Source: Clostridia bacterium (GTDB taxonomy: Bacteria; Bacillota; Clostridia; Oscillospirales; Acutalibacteraceae). From it: a stretch of 64,000 nucleotides of DNA. Under the pieces are notes generated by a model that was given only the letters and a program-made list of their open reading frames with translations, was not told the origin of the DNA and did not search any database. Each line of letters begins with the position of its first letter. Position 1 is the stretch's first letter. The stretch is taken from NCBI GenBank assembly GCA_017439545.1, contig JAFSIW010000031.1, positions 80,748 to 144,747 on the forward strand, in the 5' to 3' direction. This document shows, piece by piece, positions 26,923 to 36,800 of this stretch. The translations under genes were made by a program, and so were the position numbers.

Positions 26923-26940
26923 ATCATTTAAACCTATTTA

Positions 26941-27549
26941 CTAAAAAAGTCGGCGTTTGTTCTTTTTACGTCTTTCTTTAAGGCGCTGTTCGTGTCGCTC
27001 ACGAGCCTCAGGCGTGGTATACAGCAGCGTATCGCTTAAAGGAATCTGCAACAAGCCCAGACGATAGCCAAAGCCGAAGCACATAGGCCCAATCAATGCC
27101 GTAAGCGCAGTCAAAATATAGGCGAACCACGGATTTTCGGCAACCGTCATTGTTGGCGAGATCAGCGCCTGTTGAAAGGGCAAAAAGCTGCCGTTATAGA
27201 GATTGAATAAAACAGGAAAGTGTTCGTTGATCACACCGGCCTTCGTTAACAACAAGCAAGCAGACATGGCGATCTCCGGTATGGCTGCTGCCAAACCCGC
27301 TTTTAAACCAAGCCAGTTATCCTCTTTACAATGACCGATATTAATCATATTGCGGTCTTTTGCACCCTGCTCCCAAGCAGCTGAAAAACAAATTACCACA
27401 AAAATTATGGCAGAGCAAAGCTGCGTGGCAACAGAACCAACCACACCACTTAAAGCCAGTAGAATCGTACTGCTTAATATAAATCCAAAAAAACGTGCAA
27501 TAACAAGCTTAACAAAGAAATTGAAAGCTGTTTTTAACGTATGTTTCAA
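26941..27549 (-). CDS. uncharacterised multi-span membrane protein
   Basis: The 202-residue product has about five hydrophobic segments (roughly 15-35, 42-58, 80-100, 140-160 and a shorter one) and a very basic C-terminal tail (ERHEQRLKERRKKNKRRLF). I do not recognise the family. It starts at TTG 27549 eight bases after AAGGTGGT, directly after the terminator of the ispH-S1 gene, so it may depend on read-through or an unseen promoter. Confidence 0.65.
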   Translation of the reverse strand: MKHTLKTAFNFFVKLVIARFFGFILSSTILLALSGVVGSVATQLCSAIIFVVICFSAAWEQGAKDRNMINIGHCKEDNWLGLKAGLAAAIPEIAMSACLLLTKAGVINEHFPVLFNLYNGSFLPFQQALISPTMTVAENPWFAYILTALTALIGPMCFGFGYRLGLLQIPLSDTLLYTTPEARERHEQRLKERRKKNKRRLF

Positions 27550-27564
27550 CGAAAATTACCACCT

Positions 27565-27604
27565 TAAGAAAAGAGTCCGGAAATACAACCGTATCGCCGG
27601 ACTC
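27565..27604 (-). terminator. terminator after the ispH-S1 gene
   Basis: On the - strand GAGTCCGG and CCGGACTC form an 8-bp outer stem with an inner ATAC/GTAT pair, followed by TTTTCTT. Confidence 0.82.
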
Positions 27605-27617
27605 CTCAAAAACAAAA

Positions 27618-29798
27618 TTATTCAGCAGCTTCTTCGGTAGCTTCTTGAGCTACAACTTCTTCTGCGGGAGCTTCTTCAGCCTCTTCAACTGCAGGCTCGT
27701 CATCCAACAGAACACGAATGGACAAGCTGATCCGTTTCTTTTCATCGTCGATTTGAGTGATCTTAGCATCCACCTGTTGACCGATTTCCAGAACGTCTTG
27801 GGGTTTTGCAATACGAGAATTGGCAATTTGGGAAATGTGAATCAAACCGTCAACACCGTCAATGATATTGGCAAAAGCGCCGTAAGTGGTCATGCTAACG
27901 ATCTTCACATTAACCACATCATCAACCTTGTAGTCACGAGTAAAGATAGCCCAAGGATTATCTTCCGCTTTTTTATAGCCCAAGGAAACCTTTTTCTTTT
28001 CAGCGTCGAAGGACTTAACAAATACTTCGATCACATCACCAACGCTAACAACCTCGGAAGGATTCTTAATACGTTTCCAGGACAGTTCAGAGATATGTAC
28101 CATACCGTCAACGCCGCCCAAATCAACAAAAGCGCCGTAGGAGGTCAAGGATTTAACCTTACCGGTATAGACCTTGCCTTCTTCAATATCGTTCCAGAAA
28201 GCAGCCTCTTGTTCTTTGCGTTGATCACGCAGAACAGAGCGGATGGAACCAACAGCACGACGACGGGCGCGATTCACTTCCAGAATACGGAATTGAACGG
28301 TGGTATGCAGCAGATCTTCCAGAGCATCACCACGGGACGCAGTAGCTTGAGAAGCAGGGATAAACACACGAACACCCTTGCTCATAACAAGCACGCCGCC
28401 TTTAATAACTTCTTGTACTTTACCTTCCAAAATGGTTTCATTTTCTTGCGCTTCCAACAGATTGTCCCAAATCTTGGTGGAATCAAAACGCTTTTTGGAA
28501 AGCATAACAGTCCCTTCTTGATCGTTTGTCCGCATTACGATCAAATCCAGGATATCGCCGACTTGAACTTCTTTCATAGCATCGGCATCAGCATCATAAG
28601 AATATTCGCTCATGGGCACGAAGCCGGCATGTTTACGACCGATATCCACTTGGATCTCGGTGGGAGTAACAGCCAGTACATACCCTTTGACCCGTTGATC
28701 GGAATTCATTTGGCTGAGAGAATACTCAAATGCTTCCATATCTGTCATTTCGTCAAAGGATTTTTCGGGCACAGGCGGTTCTTCATGAGCAACATCAACG
28801 GTCGATTCTGCTTCGGGCTGAGTGATTTCCTCAGCGGCTGCAGGCATTTCCTGTGCCACCTCACTTTCTTGGGTAGCAGGAATTTCCTGCTCGTTGATAG
28901 AAGCGTTAGCTTCGGTAGTTTCGACTTTGTCGATGATTTCTGACATGGTTTGTTGAACCTCCTTTATTATACCGGACGGTGTTGAAGCACCGGCGGTAAC
29001 ACCAATACGGCGAAAACGCGAAACATAGTTCAAGTCCAACTCGTTAGCTGTTTCAATATGCAACGTGGGACAATACCGTTGACATATAGAATACAACTTA
29101 ACCGTGTTGGAACTATGGCGACCGCCGATCACGATCATAAGATCGCTCTCTTTAGCCAATGCCTCGGCTTCTTGTTGCCGTTTTGATGTAGCATCACATA
29201 TTGTATCAAAAAAAACTGCGTTTGTACATACCTTTTTCAGAATTTTTTCGCAATTTTCCCACAAATTTTTATCAAAAGTGGTCTGACACACACTTACAAA
29301 GGGTGAATTGTGCAAAAATGTGTGAGTTTCTAACAGTTTTTGTAATTCTTCAGAGGTCTGATAACAGTATACCTTCTCCCCTGCAAAGCCTGTAATCCCT
29401 AAAATTTCAGGATGTTTTGGGTCACCCGCGATTAATACAGGCAGGTCTTTCTCTGCCGCATCCGAAACAATGCGATGTATTTTTTCAACAAAAGGACAGG
29501 TGGCGTCTGTAAATGGGATTTCACGCGCTCTTAAATCATGGTAAATACATTTGGGAACACCGTGTGAACGGATGACAAGCATCGAATCTTTGGGCGAATC
29601 GGCAATATCAGAACATATCACAACGCCTTTTTCTTTTAACTCATTTACAACTTGTTGATTGTGAATGATAGGCCCAAGGGTTGCGACCTGCTTACCTTGT
29701 TCCAACAGTGAATATACTGTTTGCACCGCACGGTTTACGCCAAAACAAAATCCTGCAGTTTTTGCAACCTGAACATACCGATGGTTATTTTGCAACAT
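27618..29798 (-). CDS. ispH: fused 4-hydroxy-3-methylbut-2-enyl diphosphate reductase (IspH) and S1 RNA-binding protein
   Basis: One 726-residue frame joins two functions. Residues 1-285 are IspH, the iron-sulphur enzyme making IPP and DMAPP, with all three cluster cysteines (AGFCFGVNRAV, DATCPFVEKIH, FDTICDATSKRQ). A Glu/Pro-rich linker (about 290-360) leads to four S1 domains (about 366-445, 455-530, 545-615, 630-700), the last two with YGAFVDLGGVDGMVHISEL-like phrases, as in ribosomal protein S1. An acidic tail follows. Such fusions are known in Clostridia, so this is not an assembly error. The start overlaps plsC by 14 bases. Confidence 0.95.
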   Translation of the reverse strand: MLQNNHRYVQVAKTAGFCFGVNRAVQTVYSLLEQGKQVATLGPIIHNQQVVNELKEKGVVICSDIADSPKDSMLVIRSHGVPKCIYHDLRAREIPFTDATCPFVEKIHRIVSDAAEKDLPVLIAGDPKHPEILGITGFAGEKVYCYQTSEELQKLLETHTFLHNSPFVSVCQTTFDKNLWENCEKILKKVCTNAVFFDTICDATSKRQQEAEALAKESDLMIVIGGRHSSNTVKLYSICQRYCPTLHIETANELDLNYVSRFRRIGVTAGASTPSGIIKEVQQTMSEIIDKVETTEANASINEQEIPATQESEVAQEMPAAAEEITQPEAESTVDVAHEEPPVPEKSFDEMTDMEAFEYSLSQMNSDQRVKGYVLAVTPTEIQVDIGRKHAGFVPMSEYSYDADADAMKEVQVGDILDLIVMRTNDQEGTVMLSKKRFDSTKIWDNLLEAQENETILEGKVQEVIKGGVLVMSKGVRVFIPASQATASRGDALEDLLHTTVQFRILEVNRARRRAVGSIRSVLRDQRKEQEAAFWNDIEEGKVYTGKVKSLTSYGAFVDLGGVDGMVHISELSWKRIKNPSEVVSVGDVIEVFVKSFDAEKKKVSLGYKKAEDNPWAIFTRDYKVDDVVNVKIVSMTTYGAFANIIDGVDGLIHISQIANSRIAKPQDVLEIGQQVDAKITQIDDEKKRISLSIRVLLDDEPAVEEAEEAPAEEVVAQEATEEAAE

Positions 29799-30396
29799 AT
29801 TGATCCAATCCCTCTTGAATGGGTTTCATAATTGCCGCGGTACATATCCTTAAATGCTCCCGTTGCGATTGTTCTTCAGTTTTAGCGGGCATTTGAACAG
29901 GATCGCCGACCACAAGAGTCATTTTACGAAACGGACGGACCTTTTGATTTTTACATACCAGTGTAATGGGCAAAACATATGTATCAAACGCCGAAACTAA
30001 CATAGCGGCACCGGCTTTTGCTTTTCCGATTGTTCCGTCTTTCGAGCGGGTCCCCTCGGGAAAAACCCCTAAGGTCTGACCGTTTGCTAAAATTGATTCA
30101 GCAGTTTTAAGACCGCCGGAGGCCCCTGCTCCCCGATTCACAGGAAAAGCACCCACTCGCTTGAAAAACCAAGCAGAAATTTTATTCTCGAACAGTTCTT
30201 GCTTTGCCATAAAAAAGATGCGATTCTTTCTTTTCATGGCATAAATAATATATACCGGATCCAAGAAAGAAATGTGGTTAGCGCAAACAACATATCCTTG
30301 CTCACGGTTGGTCAGTTTTTCACGACCAATCACCTTAAAAGGAAACAGAATATGAAAGATGGGCCAAACGAGTGCATACCCAATTTTAAAAACCAT
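29785..30396 (-). CDS. plsC: 1-acyl-sn-glycerol-3-phosphate acyltransferase (PlsC family)
   Basis: PlsC adds the second acyl chain to make phosphatidic acid at the membrane. The 203-residue product has the catalytic HX4D box in ANHISFLDP, FEGTRSKDG-type box FPEGTRSKDG, and a hydrophobic N-terminus (ALVWPIFHILFPF). The order FAD protein-cmk-plsC-ispH is conserved in Clostridia. It follows cmk by about ten bases. Confidence 0.94.
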   Translation of the reverse strand: MVFKIGYALVWPIFHILFPFKVIGREKLTNREQGYVVCANHISFLDPVYIIYAMKRKNRIFFMAKQELFENKISAWFFKRVGAFPVNRGAGASGGLKTAESILANGQTLGVFPEGTRSKDGTIGKAKAGAAMLVSAFDTYVLPITLVCKNQKVRPFRKMTLVVGDPVQMPAKTEEQSQREHLRICTAAIMKPIQEGLDQYVAK

Positions 30397-30405
30397 TCGT
30401 CTTCC

Positions 30406-31083
30406 CTACCCTTCCAAACTGTTCACTTTATTGATAATGCAGCGATAAACAGCTTCAATGGATTGTTCCAAATCCAATTCAGATGTATCGACGAGAACGG
30501 CATCCTCTGCTTGTTTTAAGGGCGCAATTGCACGATGAGAATCGTTATAGTCCCGCTTGATCATATCGTCAAGTACCTCTTGATAGGTGGACGAAATTCC
30601 TTTTTCTTGCAATTCAATCAAACGTCGTTTGGCACGTATCTCTGCCGATGCAGTCAAAAAAATCTTGACTTGTGCGTTCGGCAAAACAACTGTGCCGATA
30701 TCACGACCATCCATCAGCACATTGTTTTTATTTGCGATCTCCCGTTGTGTATCCAGTAAATATTGGCGAACACAAGGAAGCGCCGAAATACCGGATGCAG
30801 CCATAGAAGACTCGGGTAAACGAATTTGTTCACTGACATCTTCCCCGTCCAAAATTACTTTTTGTACGCCGTTCTCATATACAAGATCAACGCTGATTTT
30901 CGGTAACATCGGAGCAACCACATCTGCATTATGATAATCAATTCCACGGGTCAATGCCGCCCAGCCGATGGCACGATATAATGCTCCCGTATCAACGTAC
31001 AGGTAATTTAATCGCTTGGCAACCGCCTTAGCGATGGTGCTTTTACCGGCACCGGAAGGACCGTCAATCGCAATTTGAATCAT
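30406..31083 (-). CDS. cmk: cytidylate kinase
   Basis: Cmk phosphorylates CMP and dCMP. The 225-residue product starts MIQIAIDGPSGAGKST (P-loop) at ATG 31083, ten bases after GGAGG; a longer frame is not supported. DTGALYRAIGW, the MDGRDIGTVV site and the RAKRRLIELQEKG lid motif are present. It lies 13 bases after the FAD protein gene. Confidence 0.96.
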   Translation of the reverse strand: MIQIAIDGPSGAGKSTIAKAVAKRLNYLYVDTGALYRAIGWAALTRGIDYHNADVVAPMLPKISVDLVYENGVQKVILDGEDVSEQIRLPESSMAASGISALPCVRQYLLDTQREIANKNNVLMDGRDIGTVVLPNAQVKIFLTASAEIRAKRRLIELQEKGISSTYQEVLDDMIKRDYNDSHRAIAPLKQAEDAVLVDTSELDLEQSIEAVYRCIINKVNSLEG

Positions 31084-31096
31084 AGAAAAACCTCCG

Positions 31097-32323
31097 TTAT
31101 GCATTCAAACCGGCAAGATATCCGGTTGAAAAAGCAATCTGCAAATTATAACCACCGGTATAAGCATCTAAATCAAGTACTTCTCCGGCAAAAAACAAAC
31201 CGTGAACAAGTTTAGATTCCATTGTCTTTGGATTTATCTCTTTCACATCAACGCCACCGTAGGTAACGACCGCTTCATCAACCGGTCGAAACCCGTTGAT
31301 AGGCAGTTGGAAATCCTTGATGACGCCTACTAAGCGGTGTCGTTGTTCTTTTGTGATCTGATTCACCTTACAATCGGGTGAAATCCCACAGCGCTTAACA
31401 ATAACAGGAATGATTTTGGCGGGCAACAGTTTGCCCAGCGAATTACGAAAGGTACGGTGAATATTATCTTCAAAATCCCGTAGAATCCGTGCATCCAGTT
31501 GTTGCTCATTCAGTCCGGGTTTTAAATCGATGCTCATATAATACCGATTGACCTCCATTGGGCGCAAATGCGCCGATGCACTTAGCACCAAAGGTCCCGA
31601 TACACCAAAATGTGTAAATAGCATTTCGCCCAGTTCACAAAACAAACAATGGTTATTGCTTGACTCAAACACCGAAAGTGTGACGTTTTTTAAACTAAGC
31701 CCCATCAAATCACGGCAAACCGTGGTATTACATACCAAAGGTACAAGAGATGGGCCGACCGGAACAATGTGATGCCCTACCTGCGTTGCTAAACGATAAC
31801 CATCTCCCGTTGAGCCGGTCCCGGGATATGAAACACCACCCGTAGCAACAATAATAGAAGAAGCATACAATTGTTCTCCGTTATCAAGAACAACGCCTTG
31901 AATCTGATCGTCGTCCAGCAACAATGATTTACAAGCAACGCCTGTTATCAACTCTGCCGAGCGGGCATATTGTACCAAAGCATCAACAATGTCGACCGCC
32001 TTATCCGAAACAGGAAATACACGATTGCCGCGTTCGGTCTTCAGTGGTACACCCAATACATCCTCAAACAACGACATAGTGTCATAGGATGAAAATTGAT
32101 GAATGGCGCTGTATAAAAATCTTGAATTGGTAACAACTGCATCCAAAAACTCCGATTGAGAGCAAGCATTGGTCACATTGCAGCGTCCCTTACCGGTAAT
32201 CATTACTTTACGGGCTGGACGTTGATTTTTTTCTATCATTGCCACGCGCTTGCCCGCACGTGCGGCTGTGCCGGCTGCTAATAAACCCGCCGCACCTGCC
32301 CCAATAACTATTATATCATACAT
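31097..32323 (-). CDS. HI0933/YhiN-family FAD-dependent oxidoreductase
   Basis: The 408-residue product has the N-terminal FAD motif VIGAGAAGLLAAGTAA, the family motif KVMITGKGRCNVTNAC, VATGGVSYPGTGSTGDGY, and the C-terminal FAGEVLDLDAYTGGYNLQIAFSTG split as in HI0933 proteins. The family is widespread and its reaction is not established. It sits in the conserved neighbourhood with cmk, plsC and ispH. Confidence 0.9.
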   Translation of the reverse strand: MYDIIVIGAGAAGLLAAGTAARAGKRVAMIEKNQRPARKVMITGKGRCNVTNACSQSEFLDAVVTNSRFLYSAIHQFSSYDTMSLFEDVLGVPLKTERGNRVFPVSDKAVDIVDALVQYARSAELITGVACKSLLLDDDQIQGVVLDNGEQLYASSIIVATGGVSYPGTGSTGDGYRLATQVGHHIVPVGPSLVPLVCNTTVCRDLMGLSLKNVTLSVFESSNNHCLFCELGEMLFTHFGVSGPLVLSASAHLRPMEVNRYYMSIDLKPGLNEQQLDARILRDFEDNIHRTFRNSLGKLLPAKIIPVIVKRCGISPDCKVNQITKEQRHRLVGVIKDFQLPINGFRPVDEAVVTYGGVDVKEINPKTMESKLVHGLFFAGEVLDLDAYTGGYNLQIAFSTGYLAGLNA

Positions 32324-32331
32324 TTTATCAC

Positions 32332-32859
32332 CTATCGGAGAATATGACGCACTCGCGGATGAAGTAACTTTAAGTACATTGCAATAACACGAGACAGCGC
32401 CAAATCATATACAAAAAACATCACATTGCCCAGACCTAGCAAAATAAATAAAGTATACTTACCGAATGCGCCCATATCCTCAATGGGGATGTGAAACACA
32501 AAGATAATCACAAGATAGGCGACTACGATTGCAACGTTAAATAGTAAAAATTTCAAAAAATAAACCAGAGGACGCACTGGAATTTTTTCAAGAAAAATCT
32601 TGACGATAGGGTAATACCCAAAAACGCCGACAAACAGAACAGCCGCTTCCTTTTCACACAACAGCAACGTAATAATCGCCGCACAAACATAGGCGCCAAC
32701 GGCCCACTTATAATTTAATTCCAAGAACACAATACATAACAGGATACCGGCAACAGCAGGCAAAGCAAAGGTCATATATGGAAAATACGCCAAAAGCATA
32801 ATGACAACCGCCAAGGATGACAACACACCGCAAAGGGCAATCTGTTTACTACGTTTCAT
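32332..32859 (-). CDS. uncharacterised membrane protein (possible transporter S-component-like fold)
   Basis: The 175-residue product has five to six closely packed hydrophobic helices and few charged residues except at the ends (KRSKQ at the N-terminus, HPRVRHILR at the C-terminus). Its size and the opening KQIALCGVLSSLAVVIMLL look like substrate-binding subunits of ECF transporters, but no ATPase genes are near, so this is only a resemblance. It is the first gene after the operon promoter and is followed after eight bases by the FAD protein. Confidence 0.6.
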   Translation of the reverse strand: MKRSKQIALCGVLSSLAVVIMLLAYFPYMTFALPAVAGILLCIVFLELNYKWAVGAYVCAAIITLLLCEKEAAVLFVGVFGYYPIVKIFLEKIPVRPLVYFLKFLLFNVAIVVAYLVIIFVFHIPIEDMGAFGKYTLFILLGLGNVMFFVYDLALSRVIAMYLKLLHPRVRHILR

Positions 32860-32924
32860 ATTTCAACTCCTATGTATCATGAGATCGTGCTCATATAAAC
32901 CATTTTAAATCATAAATCGTAGTA

Positions 32925-32953
32925 ATTATAACACATATAACTTCAAAAATCAA
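32925..32953 (-). promoter_or_regulatory. promoter of the membrane protein-FAD protein-cmk-plsC-ispH operon
   Basis: On the - strand TTGATT (32953-32948), 17 bases and a perfect TATAAT (32930-32925) lie about 65 bases before the first gene. Confidence 0.82.
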
Positions 32954-32957
32954 ATAC

Positions 32958-33004
32958 AATCAAATAAATCCTCCGAAATTACTTGTATAAGTAACCTCGG
33001 AGGA
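32958..33004 (-). terminator. terminator after the AraC-family gene
   Basis: On the - strand TCCTCCGA (33004-32997) pairs with TCGGAGGA (32976-32969), with an inner TTACTT/AAGTAA stem, followed by TTTATTTGATT. Confidence 0.85.
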
Positions 33005-33008
33005 ATTT

Positions 33009-33812
33009 TTAAATGTGATTTCTTGTTGCTCTGCGATATTCGCTTGGCGTCATTTGCGTGAATTTCATAAAATTTCGATTAAAACTCCGTGTGCTAACAA
33101 ATCCGCATTCGAATAATATATCTGTTATCGAACGATCAGTCTGGCTTAATAAAGCTTGCGCCTTATTCACTCGCAATGAATTCAAAAAATCGTTAAATGA
33201 CATTTTAACCTTATTGGAAAACAGATTAGACAGATGAGCACGGCTTACAAAAAAGGTTGCCGCAACACCTTCTAACGTTAATCGTTCCGAACAATGCTGA
33301 TTGATATATTGCAACACATTTTGAATCAACATGCCGCCATTTTTAGCCGCCTGCTTTTCCAGTGCCAATTGGGGAATCGTTCTGGCGAAAGCAACCTGTA
33401 GATAAGCAGAAACAACACTATCGTCTTCTTGTGCAGTTGCCGTTTCAATAATCCTTTGAATGGCAAAGCGAACGTCGGGATGCAACTCATCCGATCGAAT
33501 CACAGGGTTTTCAGGAAGATGCGAATGAAATAACGGAACGTACTTATCAACAAGATCAATACGGGGAATAATTCCGTAAGCAGGGAGACATTCGACGTTC
33601 GGCGTCAACAATTTAAACTCATGCAAGCAAAACGGAAAGATGAATACAAAATCATCTTTTTGAAGGATATAAGTCTTCGCATTCACCTTGATTTCAACCT
33701 GACCGTCCAACAAATAAAACAATTCAGGTTCACAATGCAGGTGAGAACGAAACGGATAAATATTATTAAAGGTTCTGATTTTCATCACTGAGTTCTCAAA
33801 AAATTCATCCAT
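33009..33812 (-). CDS. AraC-family transcriptional regulator with cupin sensor domain
   Basis: The 267-residue product has an N-terminal cupin-type ligand-binding domain (HLHCEPELFYLLDGQVEIKV; about 15-110) and a C-terminal pair of helix-turn-helix motifs (LTLEGVAATFFVSRAHLSNLF and ITDILFECGFVSTRSFNRNF). Sugar-responsive regulators of this layout often control the neighbouring glycoside hydrolase genes. It lies 63 bases downstream of the GH3 gene in the same direction, behind AGGAAGGG, so it is probably in that unit and may regulate it; the ligand is unknown. Confidence 0.9.
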   Translation of the reverse strand: MDEFFENSVMKIRTFNNIYPFRSHLHCEPELFYLLDGQVEIKVNAKTYILQKDDFVFIFPFCLHEFKLLTPNVECLPAYGIIPRIDLVDKYVPLFHSHLPENPVIRSDELHPDVRFAIQRIIETATAQEDDSVVSAYLQVAFARTIPQLALEKQAAKNGGMLIQNVLQYINQHCSERLTLEGVAATFFVSRAHLSNLFSNKVKMSFNDFLNSLRVNKAQALLSQTDRSITDILFECGFVSTRSFNRNFMKFTQMTPSEYRRATRNHI

Positions 33813-33833
33813 TGTTATCCCTTCCTGTCTTGT

Positions 33834-33863
33834 ATGGTCTCCCCGATTCTACAGGGAGACCAT
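33834..33863 (-). other. hairpin between the GH3 gene and the AraC gene
   Basis: A perfect 10-bp inverted repeat (ATGGTCTCCC / GGGAGACCAT) with a 10-base loop lies between the two genes. The - strand has no U-tract (ACAAGACAGG), so it looks more like an RNA-stabilising or partial stop than a full terminator, which would set different levels for enzyme and regulator. Confidence 0.6.
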
Positions 33864-33875
33864 TATACTTGTCAA

Positions 33876-36800
33876 TTAATCTAACGTAGGAACCTTGCCG
33901 ACAACGTATTGCAGAATTTTCAATGCATCATTGGCGCCGATTGATCCGTCGTGGTTTACGTCTGCTACAATCGATTGCCGTTCATCAGGAATCAGTTTTC
34001 CTACAACAATTTTTAGCACCATCAGAGCATCCGTAGCATTGGCAATGCCGTTATCATCCAAATCGCCGAAAACATAAGTGGGCTGAGGTTCACTAGGCTC
34101 ATAAACATCATAATCGGCAACTGTTTTCAGGTATTCAAACGTGACGTCGATAGGATCAGCTTGCACCACGTGAATTGCCACGAAACCAAAATAGGTGTTC
34201 TTCATAGGAACGGTGACAGATCCGATATTCTTAAAGGATTTTCCATCCAAAGAATAGAAAGCAGAATAATTATCCCCATCTTTATCCATTTTAAAGTACA
34301 GCGTATTGTCGGTGATCAGCGATTTTTCAAAAATATCCGCCGCTAATGAAGTGGCTGTACCGTTCACGATCTTTTGGAACTTAACCATTACTTGATTCCC
34401 GTTGGGTTCCAACGAGAGTTTGACGTAATTTTGGTTATCTTGATAAACGACCAAACCGCCTTGTTGATAATTCTGCGAAGGTAACGCAGAAAAGCGGATT
34501 TTGGATTCAGCAGAGTAAGTACCTTCAGCAGGTTGCAAAATCAAATTGCCGTAATCAGTTTGGGTCGTCTTAACGGTCAAGCCTTTTCCGCTTTGATAGG
34601 CATACGGTGCATCACCGCTTTGATTCACAACAGACCAAAAATCACTCAACGTTTCGGAGGTGAAATCGTCTGCCTTGATATAACGGTCATAGAAGCCGAA
34701 TTGCAAGGTATAGGACATAGAAAGACCTAAACTCGGTTCCGCCACTTGAATGGTCGCTGTGCCGGGTAAATCGTTGCTTGTTTGCACAACTTGTGCCGTT
34801 GTACCATCAGCAGCCTCTACCGTTACAGTAGGTGCCTTCTCCCCTTTTACAGCGATATCATACTCAAATTGTGCCGCATTAAACGGATAGAACCGTTGAC
34901 CATCCAAGTATACAGTAGGGGCTGTGGGATAGTCTATTCCGCTGTCACCGTTCGATTCAATGACGTATTGTTCTTCCACTAATTTCACATAATTAAAGGT
35001 AACATCAATAGACGGTGCACTTAGGACATGGAACCCAACAAGCGCCAAGGAAGTATTCTTGAAATCAGCCGAACCTGCACCTACAAAGATATAGTTTGTA
35101 CCATCCAATGAGTAGTAGGCCTGATACAGATTCCCTTCTTTTTTCAAGCGGAAATACACTGTATTTGACACCTCTGTACGAGGCTTGATGGATGAACTGA
35201 TTTCGTAGGCAGTTCCTCCCACGATCTTTTGCAGTTTAAAGTTTACACTTTGGTCACCGTGTGGCTCCAAAGTATACTTGATGAAGTTGGAAGCATCTTG
35301 GTAAACTTCCAAACCGCCTTGTTGATAACCCTGACTGGGAACGGAAGAAAAATGCACTTTGCTTTCTACAAAGAACGAACCGTCTGCCCTTTGAAGGACC
35401 ATGTTGGAGTTTTCGCCCTGATTAGTGTGGAAGCGAAGCCCCGTACCTTGAATATATTCGCAGCTGCTTGAGCCGATGGTTTGACCCTTCCAAAGATCGG
35501 TATTCAGCGATTGTGAGGTGAAATCATCCGGCTTTAACATAACCGATTCACTGTAAAAATGAACGGTGTAGGTTTCTTGGTGACCGGTCAACTCATCGGT
35601 CAGAACGACCGTTGCGGTGGAGGGCAATGCAAAACCGTTTTGAGTCACCGAAGCGGTAGTGCCTGTGGCGGCAACCACACGCAATTTAGGTGCTTTTTCA
35701 CCAATCACATAAACATCGTATCTGTTTCGGGTAACATCAAATATCGTAAAGGTTTCACCATCCAAAGTAACTTCTTTGGGAGTCAGCCGAACGAGTGCGG
35801 CGGAATAGTCAGAAACAATGGGTGTAGAAGCCGTTACTGTTTCGCCATTGTAAGAAATCGTTGCAATAACAGTTGCAACACCAGCCGTTTCGGAACAAGT
35901 AACCGTACCGTCATTGGATACTTTGACAACATCAGGATTGGATGAAGTGTAGGTTACAGTATAGCCGCTATTCAGCATACGGTCATTATCCAACGAAACG
36001 GACAAGCTCAATTTTGCATTTTCGTTCGCGCCAACGACCAAGGTGTCCGATTCCAAAGTGGCAGTCTGAATGATTTCTTTCCAACTGCCGCTAACGGAAA
36101 CAGTTTGGGAGGCAACAACATCCGCATCATCCGCAGTAGTTGCCAAATCGAATTGGTAACGGCCTGCTTTTACATCGTATTTGTTGGCCGCATCGTCCCA
36201 CAAAGCAATGTCTTTCAAATCAACCGAAATGCTGATCGTTTGACTTTGGCCTGCACTTAAAGTTACCTTTTGGAAGCCGACCAAACGTTTGATGGGATTA
36301 GAAGCAGAGGTGTTATCCAAAGCTTTTACATAGAGTTGTACTACTTCACTACCACTCACAGACCCGCTGTTGGTCACTTTGGCAGTCACGGTAACATTGC
36401 CGTTAACGTCAACCGAAGTTTTGTCAATCGCGACATCGGTAACCGAGAAGGTAGTGTAGCTCAAGCCATAACCAAACGGATACTCATAATCACCCGTATA
36501 ATACATATAGGTACGACCGCTTTGACCGCCGTCAGGAAGCATATTATAGTCTTCGATCGGACCGAGTTCGCTATCATCATTCAACCAAGTAAAGGTCAAT
36601 TTACCGCCGGGATTCACTTTACCGGTCAGTACGTCAGCAAAAGCCTGACCTTGCGCCTGACCATTGTGAGGAGTATACAAAATAGCACGAACGTTGTTTT
36701 TGAAAGCGGAAATATCAACACAGCCGTTGCCTTGAATGAAAACAACGGTATTGGCGTTTTTCGCTGCAACAGTATTGATCAATTCTACCTGACCGTTAGG

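Noticed and set aside
27618-29798. The IspH-S1 frame as an assembly or frameshift artefact
   Set aside because: Both halves are complete with intact motifs and a natural linker, and such fusions are known in Clostridia.
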